This document shows, one piece after another, positions 1 to 11,740 of a stretch of 64,000 bases of DNA (its first letter is position 1; each line of letters opens with the position of its first letter). The stretch spans positions 4,302,718-4,366,717 of the forward strand of contig OZ017768.1 in the NCBI GenBank assembly GCA_963969345.1, written 5' to 3'. The notes under the pieces were generated by a model. The model was not told where the DNA came from and made no database searches. It saw nothing but the letters and a program-made list of their open reading frames with translations. Source of the stretch: Turbatrix aceti. Its lineage: Eukaryota; Nematoda; Chromadorea; Rhabditida; Panagrolaimidae. The position numbers and the translations under genes are program-made.

Positions 1-1681
1 CGTGAGCTGAGCAGGAGTGAGCAGTGAGCAGGAGCAATTTGGTGAGCATCGAACAACTCTGATTTTGGGTGTTGTGTTAGCATATGAATTGAGAGCTCGC
101 GTGTCTGGGACCTTTTTAGCCGTTGTGTCATTCGCGGCGCTAGGCTAAACACTCGGTGGTTGGCTGGCTCTTCTGCCGTTAAGCCAAATTCCCAAATAAA
201 TTCAAACAGGGTGCGAATGCCTAATTTTTTCCCCTTCCCTTTCTTTTCCCTGATGACCATCGCGCCAAGCTGAGCTCCCTCCCTCCCTGAATTCTTCCAT
301 GATCACTCGGGTTGTGACGTAGTGATCTGTTGTTTTTACGACTGCTCACTCTTTTCCGAGTGATAAGGTCGGGCCGGAAGCCCTTCGCCGTGTTTTCATG
401 CTTCATGCTTCATCGATAACCCAAAAATTGTCCTGCATTATGCTACAATTCTTTATAGGTTGAATTTGTTGTCTGTTGTCTTGATTGATTTCTGAGTTGT
501 CCGGAGAGAGGACTGTGATCCTCATCGCTCCTCTGCTGTCGCCCGGATGCTCGCTCGCTCACTCACATCAGATCGCCGCGCCTCCTGGCTTGGGCGGCGG
601 GAACAAAGACGCCCTTTTACCTTTTACCTGCGATCCTCCGTGTTATACGACGTGGGAACGCAATTCGCAATACAAATAGAGATTTTTGAGTGCAAGACGC
701 TTCATTGTTTTTTTCAGTCTTTTGAAACTCTTTCCAAGTCTCTTGGTTGCCCGGGTACCGGGCGCTTACGTGCAGAGGATGAGCTAGGTAGACTTCGAGA
801 TCGAACCTTGTTTTGATCTCTTTGCAAGGTCTGCAGACGTCTGACGTAGTCAAAGAGCCCGGATAATTTTTTTTGTTGTTGTCTTTCTTCGAAGAGCACC
901 AAAAACTCAATGATTGTCAATTTAGAATCAATTTACAACCGGAAAGCAATCATTTGAGGTGAGGGTGCTTTGCGCCAAAATTTATCAGTGATAAATCAGC
1001 GCACCCGTTATCATTGGCTCCAGCGGGGGCTACCCGTCTTCTTCCAGTCAAGGAAAGCGTAAAAAAGTCACGATTTTTTGTGTTTGCTTTGCCGGGATTT
1101 AAAGTCACTTTCTGGGCGCAAACAATTCAATTCCTCAGTCAGTGGGGGTTCTGACGTTTATTCTAAATATCTATATATCCCGTGTATCCATGAAGATGTC
1201 ATAACGACCGTCTTTGGCACGCAAGTTACCGTGTCGTGTTCGTTATTTCGTTCGTTGTATTTATTCGACGGTGAATTATTCATACATAACAGTCATTGCC
1301 GGGCGTAATCCCGATGCCTTCGTTGCGGCATTTATCTTTCCTCGTTCTCCTGTCCCCTGTGACCTGCAACGGCCTTTTTTTCGGGGGGAAGAAGAGGCTT
1401 CGGCGTGTTAGAATTACGCGGAGAGCAAACAGTGGACCCGGGCCGCGACCATGGCCGCGGCCGTGCCTATCCTGTCGGGCGTCTGTTGGGCAGTATCTGT
1501 TTTCACGGATGTACCGGGACTGACTGACTTTTCTGTTTGACGTGATAAACCTGATAGGCACGTGTTGCGCCAGGTGACGTGAGTCAAAATCGCCCGGCTT
1601 TCCAAAGATTTATTAATTTGCTCGCAGATGAATGATCTTTGCCGAGTCGGGATTGGTTTTGTTTATCTTGTGCGACGCCGG
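1..1681. other. Gene-free stretch at left edge
   Basis: I see no coding exon with supporting splice sites here. Open frames are short, overlap on both strands and lack the C-rich third positions of real exons in this window. It could be intergenic or part of a long intron of a gene lying to the left. Confidence 0.5.
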
Positions 1682-1689
1682 CTCAGAAG

Positions 1690-2078
1690 CAGTGTTCCGT
1701 TCTGGCCAAAATCGACTCTCGACTCTCGACTCTGACTCAGAGTCGAGAGTCGAAAGAGTCGACTCTTTCGACTCCAACTCCCAGAATCGACTCTTTGACT
1801 CCGAGTTAAAATAGGTTCACAAAAAATGCATCAATAAACGCCTAAAACTGCGTGCTTTCATCTTTAACGAGTTTTTATTTTACAAAATCAAACATTTGGC
1901 ATCAAAAATGGCTATAAAAGTGTATTTTTTTCAAAAAATTTTCATCAAAGAGTCGACTCCAAAGAGTCAAAAGGTCATTTTGTAAAAATCGACTCTCGAC
2001 TCTGACTCTGACTCTCGACTCTCAGAGTCAGAGTCAGAGTCAAAGAGTCGACTCTGAGTCGGAGTCAGCGGAACACTG
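1690..2078. mobile_element. hAT-type MITE, GACTC family, copy 1
   Basis: The 389-bp element starts CAGTGTTCCG and ends with its exact reverse complement CGGAACACTG. It is flanked by a perfect 8-bp direct repeat CTCAGAAG at 1682-1689 and 2079-2086. The interior has no coding capacity; both subterminal parts are built of GACTC/GAGTC repeats that form long palindromes. Short terminal inverted repeats beginning CAG plus an 8-bp target duplication are the hallmark of the hAT superfamily, so this is a non-autonomous hAT derivative. The perfect duplication suggests a fairly recent insertion. Related copies lie at 29659-29969 and in the intron at 60768-61087. Confidence 0.88.
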
Positions 2079-2086
2079 CTCAGAAG

Positions 2087-4446
2087 TTGCACAGGGTAGG
2101 GTGCATTAGAGATAATTTAGCACCCGCGCCCGGGGTTGCATCATAAACTTGTGGACAAACTAAACTTTTTTTTCAAAACAACAACGAAACAACCCTGGCA
2201 TGCTTTTAGGGACGGCGCGGGTCTCCTCTTTTCCCCAGGCTCTTGTCACCTCGGCGTAAGTGCCGTAAGAAAAAGACGGGAGGGCGAGGGGGTTGTTGTA
2301 ATCTTCTCCTGCCTGCTAAGACTCCTGCTAAGGCAGAGGACAGGACGGAGGAGGAAAAGAGGGCAGGAGGACGCTAGCGCTATCTATCTTCTTGCTGTGT
2401 GTCGTCACCGATGTCATTGTTGACTCAGAAGAAGACTGCGACGACGACGACGACGCCATCGAATCGCACTGAGCTGTAGCAGGCATTGTTCGTTTTTAAA
2501 CGACGAGCGCTGCTTAACTGGCATCCGGGCCTAGGCACAGTCGCTTTGGGCGGCGACGTGCTTGTGCTTGTTCGTTGCCCAACGCGTGGGGCTCACTGCA
2601 GCCTGCCTGGGCCTGTGTCCTGGCTTTTCGATGGATGGGCTCTGTCGTTTGACATGAAACCAAGGAAAGAAGAAATCATCCAGACACGATCGGTCAATTG
2701 TCTATCGTCTCCGTTCGTCGGCCTGTTTTTTTTCTTGCCTTTCTCACCTTCTTTCCGGAATAGAATTTTTTTATCGGGCAGCAGTTTTTTTCTTTCGGAT
2801 TGTCTGTAGACGTTTTTGCCGGTCGCTGGTCGCTGGTCGCTAGGTCGGCGGTCGGGGGTCGCTGGCCGGGACTTTTCCAGTCTGTTTACCTTCTTCTTCT
2901 TCGCTTCTGGTTTTGGTGCCGTCAAAGGTGCCGCCGATGCCGAATGACATGCAACTAAATAATTTTTTCATCCTCAGTCTATCCATTTATCCATTCTGAG
3001 CATTCTGAGCACAGGAAGTAGAATCTCGCCATTTTAAACCACAGGAAGGGAGGGATTGCGGGATTTAAGGCCGATACATAGTACGCTGCTGGATCCTGCT
3101 TGGTTTTCGTCGGAAGTGCCACCACACCAGTCACATCAAGTGGTGATGTGCTGGTTGTTGTTTGTTGTTTTTTTGTCGCATTTGCTGGCTGTTTTTCAGC
3201 TTTATGAGCTGTGTGAGAAAGAGAGAACATGCATACTTCTATCGTTTTATTTCATTTTCCGTCATCAGCCCCGTGTTTTTGCCGGAGAACGCGGCGTTCT
3301 TTTCCGTAAATTTGTTGACCCAACCAAATTCACTGTAGCTAGTCGGCTTTGCGCGTGTGTCTGTTGTCTAATCGAGTTGAATCCGTTATGGCAACACGTT
3401 GGGCGCCTTCAGCGGGTAGGATTCGGCACCAGGCAATCCAGCGCAACAGCTTTTAACGACGAACATGCGAAGCAGACGCGCTTAATTTAGTCTGAGCTGT
3501 TTGTTTTTGCACCGGGGTGTGTGTGTGTTTTTTTGCCAGGGGCCTCTGCAGGGGTAAATTCGTGATTGATAGTCCGGGCAGTTAGTCTGCTAGTCGACAA
3601 ACCGCTGCACGCATTTTTAAATTATTCCGTCGGTTATTTGACGCTGCCACTTTGCGGGATTTTTCAAAAAAAAGAGCGCGGCCAGCTTTAGGCCTGTTTT
3701 TTGAGAATTCCCCGCGCGTAAGTCTCGCGACATCCCCGCACGCCAGCGCCAGCGCCAGCGGCTGGCCCGGGAGACGCTGGCTGGCTCTCGGCGGGGCAAG
3801 ACGTATGCAAGCTGCGTGCGAAATGCTCTCTGAAGGCCGTTTTCGTCAGCGAGCCTGCCAGCCGCGGCTGCCCCTGGTTATAGAGTCTGGTGGCGGAGGA
3901 GGGGGAGGAGAGGGGACGACCGAGCCGGCGGCCCCGGCCCGGCCCAGCGACGTCGGCAGCGGTTTGTATCTTCGTAAGCAAAAGGTATGCGTGTGTGTCA
4001 TCTGGCAAATACATAGCCAGAAAGGTGAAGGAACTCGGTGGCGGTGGCGGTGGTGGTGACGGTGACGAACTTGGCCTCGCGGTCAACGTCGGTCGTTCAC
4101 GCAATGCACGTGCATTTGGTGTGGCTGATGAAGCGTCGGGCCTAGGGGAGGAAGGGAGGGCGGGTTCGTCTGGCAGCCTAGCTAAGTGACACTGCGCTGG
4201 CTGGCTGGTTGCCGGTCTTCGACTGACTGGAGGCGCTGCTGCTGGTGCTGGTGATGAGGGGGGATGACGCACGCACGGCAACCGACGACCGACGACTGAC
4301 GACCGACGCTTGCTTACCAGAACCGGGCGAAGAAGCTGCACCAGCACGCGGCGGCGGCTGCGGCGATGGCTGCGGCGGTGGCGGCAGGCGAGTAAGCAGT
4401 TTCGGCCGGGTCTATCCGTCTTTCTGTCCTCCTCTTCCGTCTTAGT
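2087..4446. other. Gene-free stretch, GC-rich around 3700-4400
   Basis: No supported exon. The 3.7-4.4 kb part is GC-rich with GGT/GGC and CGACC/GACGA short repeats, which open long frames on both strands (up to 219 codons) without splice signals or recognisable protein features. A short repeat of GGTCGCT lies near 2820-2870. Confidence 0.45.
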
Positions 4447-5441
4447 CAGCTAACACTGCATGCGCTTTCGCCTTATTTCTGCTCAATCGAGCGCGCGCGT
4501 GCATTTTTTTGAAGGTGTCGTGTTCAAAAAAAGGCCCTGAAGCCAGTAATAGAGTTTTTTGCTTACGGTCACTTGGGTAGGCTTAGGCATGTCCCAGAGA
4601 TTGTTATAAGCCATCGGCGGTCATTGTCGGATTTTTTTGTGCAATGTTACAGACATTGGAAGAACATGAAATTTCCTGAGACTGTAACTCACCAGAACAT
4701 CTGTGAATTTTTGAAAATCGAACGTAACTTTTTTCATTACGTCTATAAGAAGCAAATTACGTGAGATGTGCCGTAGCATTATAGTAGTATGCGAGATCGA
4801 ACGCAAAATGATAAAAAATGCGCACGCGCGGTGAACAACAAGGGAGAATTTTGAAGAAAAGCAGAAAAAAAGCTCTATTCGATGTTCCTGCAGCGAATGA
4901 ATTTTAGCCAAAAGTCGGAATCTAAGAGAGTGTATCTTTTCTTATCCATCTGATTTCTTTGGTTCTTTTTCATTTTTTATATTCATTTTGCTTTCTGATA
5001 TGCAAGTACCAGCAGAAGGAACGCAATAATGAACGTTTTTTTCATATACGACAATAGGCGCGTGCGCATTATGAAGCACGTATTCTATTTTGGGTTCGAT
5101 CTCGCATACTACTATAATGCTACGGCACATCTCACGTAATTTGCTTCTTATAGACGTAATGAAAAAAGTTACGTTCGATTTTCAAAAATTCACAGATGTT
5201 CTGGTGAGTTACAGTCTCAGGAAATTTCATGTTCTTCCAATGTCTGTAACATTGCACAAAAAAATCCGACAATGACCGCCGATGGCTTAAAACAATCTTT
5301 GGGAAATGCCTAAGCCTACCCAAGTGACCGTAAGCAAAAAACTCTATTACTGGCTTCAGGGCCTTTTTTTGAACACGATTCATTCGACGCGCGCGCGCGC
5401 TCTTTTTCGTCCATTGAGGCAAAGGCGCATGCAGTGAGCTA
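4447..5441. repeat. Large inverted repeat / foldback element
   Basis: Two arms of roughly 380 bp (about 4447-4830 and 5057-5441) are near-identical reverse complements separated by about 225 bp of AT-rich DNA. The arms start at the shared outer motif AGCT..ACTGCATGCGC, run through a GC-alternating tract and a poly-A stretch, and end near a shared GCGCACGCGC. There is no transposase-like frame. This looks like a foldback-type non-autonomous DNA transposon; I could not define a target duplication. Short frames of ~60 residues occur in both arms only because the arms are copies. Confidence 0.85.
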
Positions 5442-8400
5442 ACAGCCAACCAAGTGGCTCGCTTCAGTCAGTCCCCTCTCTTTTTGACTCACTTATGGAT
5501 GAATGAAACGAACGAAACGAAACGGAGCCCTGTCCTGTCGTTCCTTGTCTCCAATGTTTTCACCGACGGCCCGGCTTCAGGCCATCCGGAGAAAGTGGGA
5601 CTTGGGATGTTTTTTGCACGCTTCTTTTCCCATTACTTTTCGGTTGCTTTTTATGTTTGAAGACCGAACTGGAGCCCTGTTTACGGTTCTCGGTTGTTTT
5701 GGGTTGGTCTGGGCTTCTTTTCGACCGATTCTGTTTTTCCAGAACATCTCAATATCGATGGGCAACACCTGTGAAGCTCCGTCAGTGAGAAAATAAATGT
5801 TTGTCAGAGGCGGGAGACTTTTGATAAATCGTAACAAACGAACGCCAGGGGGTCAGCTCGTGTTTACAACTCTTGTCCTCCCAGGTTCCAAGTCGCGTTC
5901 GCGTTCGCGTTTGCCTTTGCGAACATCCATCTCAGGTTTCAAGATCTTTTATAGGAATGAAACAACCCGCGCGTTAGGCCAAAAGCTTAGTTAGCAGCTC
6001 GCTGGCCTGTGGAAAGCTATAATAGTTGCGTGTTATGTAGAAACACAGTTTGTGGACCTAGAAGCTCCCGTTGGTGTCTAATAGTCGTTCAGAGGGCGGC
6101 ATCATCGCCAACAGCGATGGATGCAGTCACTCTTTTTTTTTTCCGTCCACTTCATTTTTTCTCTCTCTCCTGCTTATTTGTATTAAGCGGAAAAAAAGCG
6201 CTTAACAACCTCATCCACGGCACCAGCGATGGCCATGGTCCTGGTCCTTTCGGCGGTTTTTGGGGCATTGCTGAACAACAACAACGGCAGCTCTCGTAAG
6301 CGTAAGCCGCGTGCATGCCCGGGACCGGGTCCCTGAAGGGCCGGACGAAGGGCTCTAAATGGAAATCAAACTTTTACTACTACTACTACTGACTCGTCTG
6401 CGCCGCGAAGCCTCGAGCAGCACTCGTTATTCTTTTTCTGCTGCTGCTTCTTTTTTTTCTGATTTCTGATTTGCGTGCACTCGGCGCAACGAGGGCGCTT
6501 TTAATTAGCTGCGTAACTGCTCTACGTGAGACCAACTGGGCCTGGCAAGCATTCAAGTCACGTCCCTTTTTTTCCTTTTCTCTTTTTTTTTCTTTGAAGT
6601 AAACTGCTAGGTGGGCCAAGCGAGGCCTTTGTGTTGCTAAACCAACCTCGGTCTTCTTTATTTATCTAACGCTTTTTCCGTCCTTCTCTGTGAAAAAAAA
6701 AATTTGCATTTCCGGCAGGATCTCTCAAGTGTGTGCTAGGTGGGTGCATCGGCCAGGCCGGTGAAACCCGAGATTGCGCCGACGCTGCTGCGTCGCGTCG
6801 CGTCGGAGGCAACAATGGCCTGGTCGCGATGGGGTTGGGTTGATTGTTCTCCGACTTGGCTGGCGTCCCTCCCGTGAAGGAAGGTGACTGCCTGCCTGAA
6901 TCTGCGGCCTGCGGCTCACGTTTTATAGTCTCCCCTGCTGTCAACGCCAAAGAGCGGAAATAGTCGCCTGGAAGAAGAAGGAAGAGACCGGCACTTGCCA
7001 TTGCCAAAGTGTGCTTTTCTGTCGCCTGCCAACACGTCCAACGAACGTCATTCTGGAGTAGGATGAGATTTGGTCGTCGACTGACGTACACGCGCGTGCA
7101 TACATTTTTTTGCGCTTCATTTTTCTACGGCGGCGCCGCGCCGTTCGTTTATTTTTCCGTGCCAAGAAAATTTCTCGCTGGATGCCAAAAGTTGATTTGA
7201 TTTATCGATTTTTGATCTGATTCCCCTTCCTGCCCTCCCCTCCCTCTGCGTCACTTGGTTGAGGGGGGCACAACAGCACAGCCCCAGCAGGCGAGTCGCT
7301 GATGAGTCGAGAGAACACTGTGCCACACCGCACACCACAGGTGCAACGCAACGCAACGCCTCGTTTGCTCGTTCTGCCCGGGCAGAGACTCTAGAGTGTA
7401 AAATGTAAACCAAGAAGACATCACCGCCGCCACCGCCTGCTTTTCACTGTTTTTATTGTCTTTCACAATGTCATGACTCGTCACCGGGTCGGCCAGGCCA
7501 GGGAATTCAAGCGGCTGGCTTTTGCCGCTTGAATTCCAAGCGAAGCCGACGCCGCCGCGGTGCAGCGCTTCGTGTTGCCCTCTTTTGTTCTTGTTCTTGC
7601 TCTTGTTCTGGGTCAGACAGGTGAAAGGTGTTGTTTTGAGGTTTTGGAGATTCACCGGCTGGCAACAAGCAAAACACGTTGCCGGCGACTTCCAAAGACC
7701 CCCTTTTTGACTCGAACAACGATGTTCGCTGTTTCTGTTATTTTGAAACGCTCAAGCTTGCGAGGTGCAACAGCGCATCTTTTTGGTCGGTCGCCAAGCC
7801 ACCAAAGCCGGCTTTGTTGCCGTTGTTAGATAAAAAATTTTGCATGCTGGTCTCGCCGACTGACTGCCCTTCCCGGCTTGCGGCCATCGGCGCGCTGTCC
7901 TAGTTTAGGAGTAATTTGAGGCTTTTCCCCGAATTTTCAAAAACATGCTTGTTGGGATATCGATCGCCGCATCCTTTTCTTGCCATTTGCCCGGAATCAA
8001 TCCCGTAAATGCTTCAATTTCTGGTGTCCAAGTAAATAGATTTTTGAACTCTTCCCTGCAAGAGCCAAAAAAATCTGCGTGTTCGGAGCTGTCGATGTTC
8101 ATTCGTTTGACTCGACTCGACTCGAGCCGGACCAGGCAAGTTGTCGGCTGAGCCTCTTCTCTCTGTTGTCAAACGACCGAAGATAGAAATGCATGCATGC
8201 ACGGCGGTGGAGAAGCGAGTGAGACAATTCGAGTGCCATCTGCGGGGCCAGAAGCGCGCTTGGCTCGGCACTCGTCTCCCCCCTTCTTCCCTGCCTGCTG
8301 TTGCTTAACAGTGCTTCTCCCCCCCTCCTCTGGGCTGCAGCCTGTGCCGCGTCTTCTTCTCTTTCCCTGCGACGTCAATGCCATCGTTGTCGACGATGTG

Positions 8401-10400
8401 CCAAGTTAAAATGAATTTTTTTTTCTCTCCTTCTGCTTTTTATCCCGGTTTATTGAAAGCGCTGCAATACAACATCGTTGTCGTCGAGAGTGTCGTAACT
8501 GGACGACGACGTAGAAGTTTACTCAATTCAGGCCCTACTTTGTTGCCGCCCACTTTGTTGCCTTTTTTGGAAGAATGCCCTCCTCTGTTGTGCTGCTGCG
8601 GTGGTTTTTCAAAACGCCAGCTGCCTGAGGGGGGGTTGTACGTCTTTTTGCCTGGCTTAACTGCGACACGGATTTTTAATCGATTTGTTTTTGCGTTTTT
8701 GCTGTTGTCGCAGCAGTCTCTCACTTTTTTTTTCAAACAAACAAAAATGAATGCCCAATTGTTCCCGGAAAAATCTTTTTTTTTTTCGTGCCAATTATTA
8801 TTTTGAACGACGGCAGCGTGTTTGAAAGGCGTTTTCCTCCCTCCGCAAATGCCGACGCCGACGGAGGAGGGAAGAAAAAGAAGGATCTTTCTAATCCCGC
8901 GTCGGAATGGTCCCAGAATTTGCTGGTGTTGTTGGACGAACGTCATCTTATGTTAAGGACTGAAATTTGTCGTTGTCTGTCTTTTTTTCTGGTTCATAAC
9001 ATCTGTTTTTAAACCCACCAACCAAGAAATTTTCTGTCGCACGACGGAACAGACGTCTGGTCTGGTCTGGTTGATGTTGCCATCCATGCCAGATTTCCGT
9101 GTTCGAACTGACTGAAAAAATCAGTTTCTGTTTTTTTCCGCTTCAAGGCTAAATATTTATTCTTTTGATCGGGCCAACCTGTCTGATCGATTCACTTACA
9201 TCAGATAAGCGCGCGGCAAACATGTTAAATGTTTTAAAAAAAATTTATAGGTACATGAGAGTGGCGTGAAAGACACGAGGAAGACGAGGGGGGGGGACTC
9301 GACTCAATTTGATTTGCCGCGTTCCTTCTCACAGAAGAGAAAGGAGGAACTTTGGTCTGTCACTTGCTTCGCTTGGAAGGCAGCAAGCAGCGGCGCCGGC
9401 CGCGGTTGCGGCGATGCCCCATGCTCATGCCCTGCTCCGCTCGCTCCCAAATCAATGTCGGGGGGAGGGGGGGGGACGACCGGGACGTGTGCATGTCATC
9501 ATTGAGACGCGACGCAATGCGGCGTGGCAGGCGTGTGCATCATCTTGTTTTTGCCTTGTTGTGCTTGCTTCCGCAACCCAATCGTCACGCACCCGGCCGT
9601 GGCGGCGGGCCCCGGGTAGGATAGCATCCACCACTACCACCCGGGTCTTTAGTAACAAATTCTTCCTACCACCTCCCAAAAAAAAGAAAAGAAGCGTGCC
9701 TGCATACCCCGTTTTTTTGGTATCATATCGACTGTTTTTGTTACCATCACCGTCACTGATTACACTCACAAATATTTATTTATTTATGCTTCTAATTTTT
9801 GTTTTTGGCTCTTGGATGCGTTGAGCGTTGATGATTCTTTTACGATTCACGGGAGATTCCTATGCGCGATCGACGCTTCCGACGGAAATAACAACCGACC
9901 CTGTTTTATGCGTGCATAATTTTTTTTGGCGTGATTGGGATTGGTCTTCGCACGTTTATTTTTTTACCTGAGCATACACCGGGATAAAGTTCAAGTTCCA
10001 AGTTTTGTGGGTTGTTTGTTTTTTTTCCCGTGAACAGGTGCAGGTGTCACTGCCAGCTCCATTAGGGTTTCCCAAAAACATTTTTTCTCCTATCTACAAT
10101 TTTTTTGTAGTTTCATTTCGACGACGATGAACTTCCGGGAGTTTTCTAAATATTTTTGAAGACGCTCATCGGGTGAAAACTCACTCAGTTTTGTTTTTAC
10201 GGGCCGTGTCTGTCTGCATGGTAATTAAATCATTCGATCAATTTCAAAGGTTATTCACTTGGTTTTTGTGTCTGAAAAAAAAGGAAAAGAAACAGAAACA
10301 GAAAATTCATCGTCGAAGCGAAGGGGAGAAAAGAAGACAATTACGTTTTTGGATTTTTTTGTTTGACAGGAAATAAATAACAGCGAGGCCCGGGGAAAAG
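5442..10400. other. Gene-free stretch upstream of the Na/K-ATPase beta gene
   Basis: About 5 kb with no exon I can support. It contains many poly-T runs, a perfect 14-bp hairpin at 7502-7537, and short GC-rich islands near 6.75, 7.55 and 9.4 kb. Overlapping open frames up to 171 codons show no family resemblance or splice structure. Confidence 0.45.
7502..7537. repeat. Perfect 14-bp hairpin
   Basis: GGAATTCAAGCGGC at 7502-7515 is exactly repeated as its reverse complement at 7524-7537, leaving an 8-base loop. It is too short to be a typical microRNA precursor and has no T-run that would suggest a pol III terminator. Confidence 0.75.
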
Positions 10401-10689
10401 AAACTCTGCGTGGCGTGTCTCACGCGTGTTGTTCTACTAATGTGTCCTCGTCCCCTCCGTGCTAGGCAGGCGTGCGCGGTTTGACGTGCCTGATGCGCAT
10501 GCGCGAGACAATCGAATCAAAATCAACCCCCTTGCAGGTAGGAGACAATCAACAGCGGGTTGAGTCAAAGGCCACAAAGCAATTGCATACATACACGAGA
10601 CATCGTAAGCAGTGTCAGAGAGTGAGTACCTTTTTCCTCCACCTCCATCAACGCGACGCAAACGCACTTTTGCTGCTGCTGCTGCTGCT

Positions 10690-11740
10690 ATTTTACTAAA
10701 TATACACACGCAACAACACACGGATTGTTGCTACTACTGCGCGGACGAGAGTACCTCGTAGAAGAGCCACACATACACCTGGTGGAGTTTCCCTTCCCCT
10801 GTGCTCTCTCCTCCATCAGCCCTCGCCGCTACCGCCGCCAGACGCAGTCCCCAGACAACGCCCATCATCACCGCCACCAGCACAGCGTCTGTCTACCGTC
10901 GCACACGCACACGCGTCTACGAAGAAGAGCACCACGGAGAGGAGCCGCTGACGACTTGACTTCTTCCTTGTCTTAACCGAATCGTCGAGGTTCACGTTGC
11001 CATTGAGTGGCCCAGTCTCCTTCAGAAGCCTTCAGTGAAGTCTTCCTTTTCTTCTATTTTCTTTTCCAACTGATCGTAAGTGGTTTGAGCTGGGTTCAAT
11101 GAGATCAGGGGTTGTGGGTGATCTTTGGATTTGATTTGATTCATCTTTGTTTATGCTGGGGTCGTCGACGGAATTCATCTGGAATTCGGATGAGCGTCAG
11201 GTGTCCTTCTGATTCGGTTCTACGCGAATTTGATTTTGACTGGTACGAATGCCTGATAGCGATCTTCCAGGGAGAAATTTTCTTTTTTTGCCTCGTTCAG
11301 GTACGCGCAAGTTTTTTTCTTCTTTTTTTGGCAATCAAAAAAAGTTTGCCGACGCTTATCTCCCATTTTATCTCCAATCCAAGGCTGCCGAAACTTTTTT
11401 TTTGTTTTTTTACGAAACATTTGCATTTGTGTTTTTTTCTTGACAAATTGAATGAATTTTCAAAAATTACATTTTAATTTTTTTCACCTGGTCCAAACAG
11501 AAACTACTCGATCAATCGATCTTTCATTGTCATCTTCAGTTCATGTTTTACCGGGAAATGACGCAAATTTCTCTCCTTCCCTGTCCCAGACGTCATCATA
11601 AAATCATGAATTCCGTCAGCAATCATTTTTGAGAAATATATTTCCAGAATCGAGTCACATCGTTGATCGCTCCGTCAAAGCTTACGTTCATTTGCGCAGC
11701 TCTCATTTATCTGTCGCTGATCGATCCTTCGTAAGCAACG
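10690..11740 (+). other. Probable 5' UTR with an intron, Na/K-ATPase beta gene
   Basis: A strong donor GTAAGT begins at 11076, and a good acceptor ATTTCCAG ends at 11647. Joining them would give a leader exon ending at 11075 and a second exon from 11648 that runs into the coding start at 11741. The left limit of transcription is not visible. The last 90 bases before the start codon have no other acceptor. Confidence 0.4.

Noticed and set aside
3688..4347. 219-codon minus-strand frame
   Set aside because: GC-rich simple repeats keep several frames open; Pro/Ser/Arg-rich composition with no domain and no splice support.
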